DNA of 64,000 bases. It comes from Henricia sp. BOLD:AAB3569 (lineage: Eukaryota > Echinodermata > Asteroidea > Spinulosida > Echinasteridae). The notes beneath the pieces are model-generated. The model ran no database searches. It worked only from the letters and a program-made list of their open reading frames with translations, and had not been told where the DNA came from. A program made the position numbers and the translations under genes. The stretch spans positions 1 to 64,000 of the forward strand of contig JBBELK010000164.1 of the NCBI GenBank assembly GCA_037783545.1, written 5' to 3'. Within the stretch, counting starts at the first letter, position 1; each line of letters begins with the position of its first letter. Below, one piece after another: positions 59,601-64,000 of the stretch.

Positions 59601-61401
59601 CCGCCGCAGGAGAAAACGGATTGATGCGCATGCTTGAAATCAACGCGAGTGCGGACCAGAACCAGAACTTGTTATTGGCCTAATAATAATAACCATGTCT
59701 GAAAGTAAAATTTAAAGACTGTCTAAATACTGCCCCAGGCCATACCAGAAAAAAAATTGATAATTTGTAAACTAAAATGTTCTTTCAAAATTGAGTTGGC
59801 ATATTATTATTAGTAATAATATACAGGCAATTTATTATTAAATTAATTAGTGCACATGATATGTCCCTCTTATCAAACGAAGAAAAAACAAACCTGGGCG
59901 GGGAAATTGTCACCTAAATTTTGCCCAGGATTTGGATTTTGTCACTTGATGTGTTTCTTCCTCCATGAATATTCCTATGGTACAACATGTATTTAATACC
60001 AGGGAAAAATCATGCATATATGCATGCTCATTTGTTTTTGCATGGTACGCCACAGTCATGACGGTACGGTCTGACGGCATGTACATAAATGTACACAGAC
60101 TGCACAACTTGCACCATGCTTGCACACAGTACATGCGAAGATAATACGTGTATTTACCTTTCGTGTTTGAAACAAAAGACGCCTTTCAAACAATCGTCTC
60201 CACCCTGTTAACTTCACCAGAGCCGACGAGCAGTTTTCTTTTTGTACGTTGGAATTCCGTAACATGTCTGCACAATGTACTTTCCCTGCGTGACACCGCG
60301 ATCGGCCTTGCATGCAATTTTTGACCCAAGCGATTAATATTTTGCGGTTGCATGATACGAACTCGCCAGCGCCAGTAGTTTGATTGGGCGCGGGCGGTGC
60401 CAGCTGATGGCGTGTGACGTCACCGACACCATGCCGACACGGTGCACCGCACTAGCATTGTACATTTTTGTATGCTCCCCACTGACTTTTCGAACGAAAT
60501 AATTTTAATGTCGTACATGTAATAAAACATGCGAGGGCGCATGTTTTCAATGCAGGAACTTTTTAAAAAAAAACTGTGGGATTCGAAAGTACCTCCCGTG
60601 GCTTATGGAACTACAAGAAACCACTTTGCAGTACAAAAGAGCAGCTCGTAATGTGTGCTTTGCATTTTTATGAACGAGATATCAGATAAGATCGAGCTGG
60701 TCCTGTCTTGTTTTCTAGCATTACGGGAACAATTTTTGAGTTACGTAAGTGGGTACCAAACAGCTCTGACCTCCTGTTAATTTTGAAACCCTTAATTGCT
60801 ACAATGGCTTCCCCATAACTTGTTTTAACCCCAGACACCCGGACCACTGTGGTCACATCTTGACTGGTCCGCCAGCATCTGGGAGTGGTCCTCCATTTTT
60901 TACATGTAATTTTTACATGTAAAAATGCCACCCATTATGCGCTTGTGGACACTTTGTTTTGAAGAACTGAAGTACCAGATTATCTAGACTGGTCCACCAG
61001 GACTATTTGAACAGTGTTTTAACTGGTCAGCAAGAGTTTTGACTGGCATTTGGCCACCGGACCACTGTTGTTCGAGCCCTGTACATTATCTTCTAAAAAC
61101 ATCAGTGATTAAAGTGTTCATTGGTTTGGTGTATATAAAAACAATCATGCACGTCTTTGTTTTTGTGTGCACTGCAGGGTCCGGAAGATTCACGTCATCA
61201 CGTTCTTCAAGCCAGCCGGCTCAGAGTCCGAAGATCGCCCACTCCCAGACCTCTTCTGACCAGTCCTCAATGACCCAATCCTCGGTAACCGAGCCGTCAG
61301 GTCAGGACCAGTTTGAGGACGAGTTTAACATGTCCTTTGAAGAGCTTGAGGCTATGGAGAAAGAGGCTTTGGATGGGATCTCAGGACAGAGGATGGAATA
61401 G
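44670..61401 (+). CDS. PRIM2: DNA primase large subunit
   Basis: Regulatory [4Fe-4S] subunit of the primase in the polymerase alpha-primase complex, which makes the RNA-DNA primers of replication in the nucleus. Thirteen exons: 44670-44868, 45210-45319, 45417-45493, 45682-45805, 46227-46322, 46808-46945, 47453-47596, 48087-48269, 49276-49402, 50038-50120, 50616-50684, 51615-51702, 61178-61401. All have GT/AG ends and fitting phases; 553 aa (human 509). The extra length is a Ser/Gln-rich C-terminal tail coded by the last exon and a longer N-terminus. Family blocks: [86 protein letters not shown]. The four Fe-S cysteines are Cys305 (PLCMRQLH), Cys384 (YSCMRI), Cys401 (GCPFRH) and Cys441 (VACSKYF), spaced as in human. 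The last intron is 9475 bp and hosts another gene. Confidence 0.96.
46405..46580. repeat. imperfect tandem duplication, GGCC-rich
   Basis: The block TGGCCTTGTGCCCTGCTTAG ... TTTCTGAGGCCAAC is repeated about 100 bp later as TGGCCTCATGCCCTGCTGAG ... GTTCTGAGGCCAAC. In a PRIM2 intron. Confidence 0.7.
46991..47048. repeat. 24-bp tandem repeat, 2.4 copies
   Basis: CCCCTTCCCCCTGTGTGCAG followed by ACAT, repeated twice and then a partial copy. In the PRIM2 intron after 46945. Confidence 0.85.
47660..47886. mobile_element. MITE, family I copy 3
   Basis: Left GGGGGCGCTGTCCAAGGTTG, right GACAACTTTCGATGGCCCCT, plus the C-rich CTCTCCCTCCCCCGAAATAC that matches the G-rich core of the other copies in inverse orientation. 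In a PRIM2 intron. Confidence 0.8.
48381..48740. repeat. CTTCATTCGA / TTCGACGAAG foldback repeat
   Basis: Many short direct and inverted words of the CTTCATTCGA, GACGAAG and GAAGCAAATTTG type. GTTCACACCAGAGAAATCG starts it. The intron of PRIM2 after 48269. A small piece of the same text recurs at 55578-55610. Confidence 0.5.
49593..49722. mobile_element. short foldback with TTTCACGAA ends
   Basis: CAATTTCACGAACTGCTACA on the left is answered by TACTTCGTGAAATCGGCCCC on the right. In a PRIM2 intron; single copy. Confidence 0.45.
50805..50960 (+). repeat. tRNA-derived SINE fragment
   Basis: TGCAGGTTGTGGGTTTCAATCC (B-box-like) is followed by GTGCCCCTGGGCAAGGCA, the same body word as in 34085-34350. 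In the PRIM2 intron just after exon 50616-50684. Another isolated B-box-like GGGTTCGAATCCC lies at 50417-50429. Confidence 0.6.
51049..51447. mobile_element. foldback MITE, family K copy 2, interrupted
   Basis: Ends TATTGACCCCTTTCGAAC-like and GGAAAGGGGTCAATA. The arms match 3358-3597. The middle is interrupted by the family J element 51197-51344. In a PRIM2 intron. Confidence 0.85.
51197..51344. mobile_element. MITE, family J copy 2 (nested)
   Basis: TATAGAGCCTTTGCACGGCG ... GCAGAAGCTCTATA, with CATGACAAGGGGCAG and CTGCCCCCTGTCATG inside. It is the same family as 37795-37942 with the internal part inverted. It sits inside 51049-51447; the related element at 3358-3597 shows the site without it. 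Confidence 0.88.
52375..52698. mobile_element. MITE, family L copy 5
   Basis: AAAGGAGTGTGACCA on the left and AAGCTCCTTTAAC on the right, with TTCTCATTACCATTCTGAAA inside. In the last PRIM2 intron. Confidence 0.7.
52699..53268. other. intronic, nothing recognised
   Basis: AT-rich intron sequence with several ACATGTA words. No element or exon could be defined. Confidence 0.5.
53269..53663. mobile_element. foldback element, family D copy 3 (short core)
   Basis: TTAAAGGTAGAACACATGATTGG at the left and CCAATCATGTGTTCTACCTTTAA at the right. The core keeps only a few GGGCGAAGTG units, fewer than in 2572-3096 or 31317-31836. In the last PRIM2 intron. Confidence 0.85.
53664..54395. other. intronic, nothing recognised
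   Basis: No gene or repeat defined; AT-rich. Confidence 0.5.
54396..54782. mobile_element. element with CAGTGTTCTCxACTxC ends
   Basis: Left CAGTGTTCTCCACTACCTG, right AGCAGTAGAGAACACTG. The interior has repeated GCCCGGACAAAA words (54424, 54456, 54476) and their right-hand relative CGGCCGGACAAAATTT. In the last PRIM2 intron. Confidence 0.75.
54783..56052. other. intronic; likely 3' UTR of nested minus gene at right end
   Basis: No exon seen. A minus-strand AATAAA (plus TTTATT at 55798-55803) lies about 440 bp beyond the stop of the RING-NHL gene and could end its transcript. Confidence 0.4.
55798..55803 (-). terminator. candidate poly(A) signal of the RING-NHL gene
   Basis: AATAAA on the minus strand about 440 bp downstream of the stop at 56244. 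It is the nearest clear signal. Confidence 0.35.
56053..56229. mobile_element. MITE, family M copy 2 (diverged)
   Basis: GGGGCAAATTTTATAGAGCTG on the left, and CAAATTTGCTTCAAAAAATTGG on the right, with TTAACCCATTTTGTG as in 34357-34597. It touches the 3' end of the nested gene and would be part of its 3' UTR. Confidence 0.55.
56244..58934 (-). CDS. RING / coiled-coil / NHL-repeat protein (NHL-1/TRIM32-like E3 ligase)
   Basis: One uninterrupted coding exon, 896 aa, nested on the opposite strand in the last PRIM2 intron. Residues 11-53 form a C3HC4 RING finger (Cys11, Cys14, Cys30, His32, Cys35, Cys38, Cys50, Cys53), so E3 ubiquitin ligase activity is expected. A coiled-coil-like helical region follows at about 100-260. 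Then comes a long Ser/Thr/Pro-rich linker and, from about 610 to the end, six NHL repeats that should form a beta-propeller (words [72 protein letters not shown]). I see no B-box zinc finger between the RING and the coiled coil. That makes it more like C. elegans NHL-1 than a canonical TRIM protein. Start: ATG in CCAAAATGGCTGAGG at 58934. The frame is open 49 codons further up, but a splice acceptor (CTATTTTAG|ACTTC) at 58970-58971 indicates a 5' UTR intron. The exact orthologue is not settled. Confidence 0.93.
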   Translation of the reverse strand: MAEELQRILECPMCLELFDSSERWPKLLPCHHTFCRTCLVQLDKQGMIACPQCRLQHKSPQGGARQLPNNFTMLSLLDVHKKSVPSKELPASSEPVQERVDNNVKRAIAELAHRLQQKASELSSIDTKRGNVEEKFLAVKSQVDAAFESRARDLQNRKESIIKQLAAMRQDELNIIDTQKTSAYQYLQNFQRDFAVMRESILKSQEPTQDQYNELLTVCQRYTQQIEQYALTIDENLKEITFMDPNRAQLTISINSYGVLQTTSTDKSRNKPTNTSILQSQTPTAVTTATVISNNPQTTPTGSSTSTPSMFTRNLSTPEMSNLSHALPHTASSPNIQQQDGSPSNSRTSSRSASPMAADRSRSQTVPSTVTPVPAEQSPNAGTRARKNSLGNMFVLSGNPSLSTASTTVTNSQTDSTLSPQIAVSRDGAPSSNRDPLPPSTSSPSGIQASRNLPSSTLVPGPTPSSTVPISRNPAAGDNTRMPSCYKPPPPRSKPSLSTKPNLSSSTRHASIDFGPSQVPTGSNSRESLSPLNEQRSAGARPLALSIGSNGTSQAGTPTSPEGPVPPLPPRRPKGNLQNRPRSMSADTSSSVVQKDGWVKFDTIGSRSRKFTKDRVREATIIGSGWFGGSFFERPTGVAVLPQYLMAVVDERSHCITIVTEAGQLVKSLGTQGNGQGQFQFPKAVCLNSRRQMIVSDWWNHRVQIWDINGQFISQFGTRGSQALQFNGPLGVACDASDNIFVCDTNNHCVKVFSPEGRYLRQIGKEGHGEGDFICPSHLVISPGGELLITDSGKHCVHMFSNHGTFLYQFGEWGTGPGQLNCPSGIMIDSSGYLFVSSSGNHRVEVYNPSGSFAVCLGTHGTESGQFDEPIGLAPTSEGQIVVCDSGNKRVQIMWP
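58970..60833. other. upstream region of the nested gene, no coding exon
   Basis: The acceptor at 58970-58971 (minus) implies an untranslated first exon further up. A likely place is the CpG-richer stretch 59380-59660 (GCCGCCATTG, GAGTACGAGGTCGAG), but I could not fix a donor. The rest (59660-60830) shows no exon. A short GC-rich patch at 60360-60450 has a CGTGACGTCACCG CRE-like site (TGACGTCA, about 60416-60423). Confidence 0.4.
60834..61081. mobile_element. ACTGGTCC-rich element, degenerate
   Basis: Repeated ACTGGTC, GGACCACTG and GTCCACCAGG words, as in the nested element 36493-36930, ending TGTTCGAGCCCTG. The left boundary is unclear. It ends about 100 bp before the last PRIM2 exon. Confidence 0.5.
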
Positions 61402-61480
61402 GCTTTTTGACATGATAGCATCTTATTTTAGTACATGTAAAGACCCATTACGCTGCAGCATCTTGGGGAACAATTAAAGT

Positions 61481-61590
61481 GTCACTGTGCAACATAGTAA
61501 TACATGCATGAGTAGGCACTTTGTGGATCTTGTTACATTTAATTTATGAAAACCTGTCCCTAACATGGCCGCTGATGCAAATGTTTTATA
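61481..61590. mobile_element. MITE, family J, partial copy
   Basis: GTGTCACTGTGCAACATAGT, GCATGAGTAGGCACTTTGTG and AACATGGCCGCTGATGCAAA match the right two-thirds of 51197-51344. The left terminus is missing or worn. Confidence 0.65.
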
Positions 61591-61824
61591 GGGTGTCAAA
61601 ATGTGATGTCTAATTTACCACATGCGCAGAGCCGCCATATTGGCAAAACATGACTACATGTACCTCGAATCGTTACCATGTCGGTTGTACCATTTCTTTT
61701 GTCCATTGTAAAATATGATGTATGCCTTAAACGCGATCGGCCGTGCAAGTAGTGAATTGGTCCATCCACAAAAGCATGCACGGAGACCACCCATCTTGGC
61801 TATTGATAATGTAAAAACTGTCGT

Positions 61825-61992
61825 ATACAGTAAACTCTCGTTATAACACCTTCTGATATGATATAAAGGTCCCTTTTCTAAGTCCCAGCCATTATTCTCT
61901 GCATTGTGTATGCACTGGTTATATCGCTCTCTGGATATAAAGCTCACATTATTTCGGTCCATTGAAGAGTGCTATATATGAGTTCACTGTAG
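61825..61992. mobile_element. MITE, family N copy 2 (uninterrupted)
   Basis: TACAGTAAACTCTCGTTATA and TATATATGAGTTCACTGTA ends, and TGTATGCACTGGTTATATCG in the middle, as around the nested insertion of 36394-37030. This copy shows the small element without insert. Confidence 0.75.
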
Positions 61993-62078
61993 TTCTAGAA
62001 TGAGAGACTCGGACGGGATATCAAGCCAGGTAGTGACATTAATTATGTCATACATAAACATGATGTCGTCATGTAATG

Positions 62079-62084
62079 AATAAA
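62079..62084 (+). terminator. candidate poly(A) signal of PRIM2
   Basis: AATAAA followed by GTGCGTGCTCC, 678 bp after the PRIM2 stop. It is the first strong signal after the stop. Confidence 0.5.
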
Positions 62085-62100
62085 GTGCGTGCTCCACAAC

Positions 62101-62620
62101 CAAGACGTCTGTCGCTCAACCTTGCTGCCAGATATTCGTCTCCCTGGATATATGTACACCTGTATGTTTTAACCCGAATGGTGGGGAAACACTAAATTTA
62201 TACGTTATAACAGTAGCAAATGTAGAGTATGCTGCTTTCCATTGCAGCAGGACTTTGGACTTTCAATTCGGTATTAAAACCAATTTGGCTTGGATTTATA
62301 GACTCCTAAAAGAAAGCAATGTCGCGAGAATGGAAATTAAATAAGGGAAATCATAAGGCTTAGGAAACGAGATACTGTACATGTGTGGAAGTCCATCAGT
62401 AAAGAACTTCATTGCCAGACTTGCGATCTTGATTGTACAAACGTATGTACATGTTCTTTTAAGGGGTTCGGTTTTTGTTTGAGATGCAGATGAAATATTA
62501 ATATATGTACGAAAAGAGCGCTTAACACAAGATTCTTTTGTTTTTCGCTATATTGTAATACAAGTTATGTTCCTTTGCAAAGTCCCAAGTTTTTAATTAC
62601 TTTTACATGTACTTGTCATA
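62101..62620. other. intergenic between converging genes
   Basis: Between the putative PRIM2 poly(A) site and a foldback element. Nothing recognised. Confidence 0.5.
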
Positions 62621-62968
62621 ACCGTAGTACGGAGCTCTGAAAGTGCCAGAAAGATGACATGTAGGATGACGGCTTCCCGTAATAATTTATCACGGGATGA
62701 CGACATAAAGAACATAAGATAATGACATCCCAAGATGATTTATCACAGAATGACGACATCCAAATCGGAAGATGGCAACATGCCGAACAAAAATCGTTAT
62801 ACATGTATGTTCTTTATGTCGTCATCTGTGATAAAATTATCTCGGGATGTCATCACCCGAGATAATTACCACTGGATGACGACATTTTGCACCGAATGTC
62901 ATCCTGCTATAAATTATGTCAGGATCTCAACAAGATGGATAGCACTTCCAGAGCTCCGTACTACGGTA
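62621..62968. mobile_element. foldback element with ACCGTAGTACGGAGCTC ends
   Basis: Left ACCGTAGTACGGAGCTCTGA and right CAGAGCTCCGTACTACGGT. The arms carry repeated GATGACGACAT / ATGTCGTCATC words and pair over most of their length (ATAAAGAACATA with TATGTTCTTTAT). It lies between the converging PRIM2 and RPS12 genes. Confidence 0.88.
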
Positions 62969-63135
62969 TTTCACAACGAAAATCTTAAAATGTAGCTGTG
63001 AATTTACTACTGTCTATAGTGGACTTTGGATAAAGGCCACTTATCTTTGGTTTCACTGTGTATTCAGGGAAAACTTACATTTTTGACAGTAAAGAAAGAG
63101 TCGGCATGAACAAACGACAAGCATTTTATGATCAT

Positions 63136-63141
63136 TTTATT
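63136..63141 (-). terminator. candidate poly(A) signal of RPS12
   Basis: AATAAA on the minus strand (plus TTTATT), about 115 bp after the RPS12 stop; short 3' UTRs are usual for ribosomal protein genes. Confidence 0.6.
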
Positions 63142-63256
63142 CTTTCTGGTATTCCCTATGGACGTAAACATGGTCAGGTATTTATTACTTTGCAGACATT
63201 GTGTTCTCCTCCGTGATAGGTATTTTAGCAAGCTTTTTTTTTGTTCTGGAGAAGTT

Positions 63257-63927
63257 TTAGCGCCCCTTGAAGTAGTCGGTGAGGATATCAACAGCTGCGG
63301 ATTCTTTGCCATAGTCCTGCGGAAATAAAATAAAAGATATTATTTAATTAATTGATAACACAATTTCCATCATGGAAAGATAACGGACTATGCAAAATAC
63401 TTAAATGGTTCCTTGCATGATTTTGTGGCGTTTCTGTTTAAAGAATTAGCTTTGCTTATCAAAATGTCTCGGGAAAAATTAAGGTGTCCATTGCAAATCT
63501 ATCACAAGTACAGAGCCGATAAAATCACAAATCCCCGACAAGTACCACACAAGTCTAGTAACAAGAAGCAAAGGATGAACATGCACAAAATAATTCCTTT
63601 GTTGGAGTTTATTTGAATAGCTTGTGATGGACTCGACTAAAGCCCTGTTGTCCATTTTCATTAAATCAGTAAGGCTAGACCATGGAGGAGTTTCCTTCCT
63701 CCATGGCTAGACCAAAAATATATATACTGCATAATGCCTTACCTTTAATCTGTGAAAAAGAAATCAAAATGTTTAATCTTTAGATAAGCAACTTTTGGCT
63801 ATTTGTTGACTGTATGACGACTTACCTTGACTACAACGCAGCTGCAAGCGACAACCTTCCTGGCCTTTCCCTCCCTGTCGATCTTGCAAAGCCCCGCCCA
63901 CTCCCCAAGCTTTTTGTTGTCATCAAC
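63257..63927 (-). CDS. RPS12: ribosomal protein S12 (eS12), 3' part
   Basis: The last two coding exons on the minus strand: 63927-63826 (34 codons) and 63316-63257 (19 codons and TAA), phase 0 with GT/AG ends. The peptide [20 protein letters not shown], then [19 protein letters not shown] and a short C-terminus ending FKGR, is a near-match of the last 53-54 of about 132 residues of animal eS12. This is a small-subunit cytosolic ribosomal protein. The earlier exons lie beyond the right edge of the window, so the gene is cut by the window and not broken. The end differs from the vertebrate FKCKK. Confidence 0.95.
63673..63713. repeat. small hairpin flanked by a 9-bp direct repeat in RPS12 intron
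   Basis: GGCTAGACC occurs at 63673-63681 and 63705-63713. Between and overlapping them is CCATGGAGGA (63680-63689) and its perfect inverse TCCTCCATGG (63697-63706) with a 7-base loop. It looks like a minimal foldback insertion with target duplication. Confidence 0.6.
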
Positions 63928-64000
63928 CTGAAAAAACAAAATCCCATGATTAATACGATTCTTGGAAAGAATTAGGTACAGTGTAGTTGAGTATGGATTC

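Larger units (their letters stand above)
61402..62100 (+). other. PRIM2 3' UTR (inferred)
   Basis: From the TAG at 61399-61401 to the region after AATAAA at 62079-62084. It contains a right-half copy of family J (61481-61590) and the small family N element (61825-61992). Confidence 0.5.

Noticed and set aside
61039..61177. Frame open upstream of the last PRIM2 exon
   Set aside because: The acceptor TGCAG at 61173-61177 fits the phase of exon 12; the upstream part is intron and repeat.
62004..62032. Similarity of GAGACTCGGACGGGATATCA to the end of the PRIM2 coding sequence
   Set aside because: About two-thirds identity over under 30 bases with no reading frame or splice site; probably chance.
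63317..63825. snoRNA in the RPS12 intron, as in vertebrate RPS12
   Set aside because: I looked on the sense strand for C/D boxes (RTGATGA, CTGA) at a proper distance and for H/ACA elements and found no convincing pair.

Overview
This window is intron-rich animal nuclear DNA with a spliceosomal gene structure and very many short inverted-repeat transposons. The protein matches, together with the frequent words AGGCCTA and ACATGTA, suggest a marine deuterostome, most likely an echinoderm such as a sea star. That assignment is inference from memory; no search could be run.

Layout: (1) About 1-17.2 kb has no gene I can prove. It is AT-rich DNA with foldback elements, including one element nested in a Tc1-like one, and a few weak exon or enhancer candidates. 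(2) About 22.5-38.8 kb (+) holds the 3' part of a NOL4/NOL4L-like gene: seven coding exons ending at 34879 and a long 3' UTR that has itself taken in transposons. A possible alternative first exon lies at 17262-17339. (3) 39629-44411 (-) is a complete nine-exon gene for mitochondrial trans-2-enoyl-CoA reductase (MECR). (4) Only 258 bp away, head to head, starts PRIM2 (+), the large subunit of DNA primase: 13 exons, 44670-61401. The shared intergenic segment has a CCAAT box, an E-box and an E2F-like site. (5) The last PRIM2 intron (9.5 kb) contains, on the opposite strand, a single-coding-exon RING/coiled-coil/NHL-repeat protein (56244-58934). (6) At the right edge (-) are the last two coding exons of ribosomal protein S12, convergent with PRIM2.

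Exon joins were checked by hand for GT/AG ends and reading phase. The summed coding lengths are multiples of three: MECR 369 aa, PRIM2 553 aa, the NOL4L part 445 aa. The genes are mainly housekeeping (mitochondrial fatty-acid synthesis, DNA replication, translation) plus two regulatory ones (NOL4L, the RING-NHL protein). They do not form a pathway.

I found no clearly new molecular system. The most interesting points are the gene-in-intron arrangement, the compact MECR/PRIM2 promoter, an intron filled by a tandem array of tRNA-like units, an in-frame alternative splice site in NOL4L, transposon-in-transposon insertions with a matching unoccupied relative, and a near-perfect 77-bp hairpin in a MECR intron.
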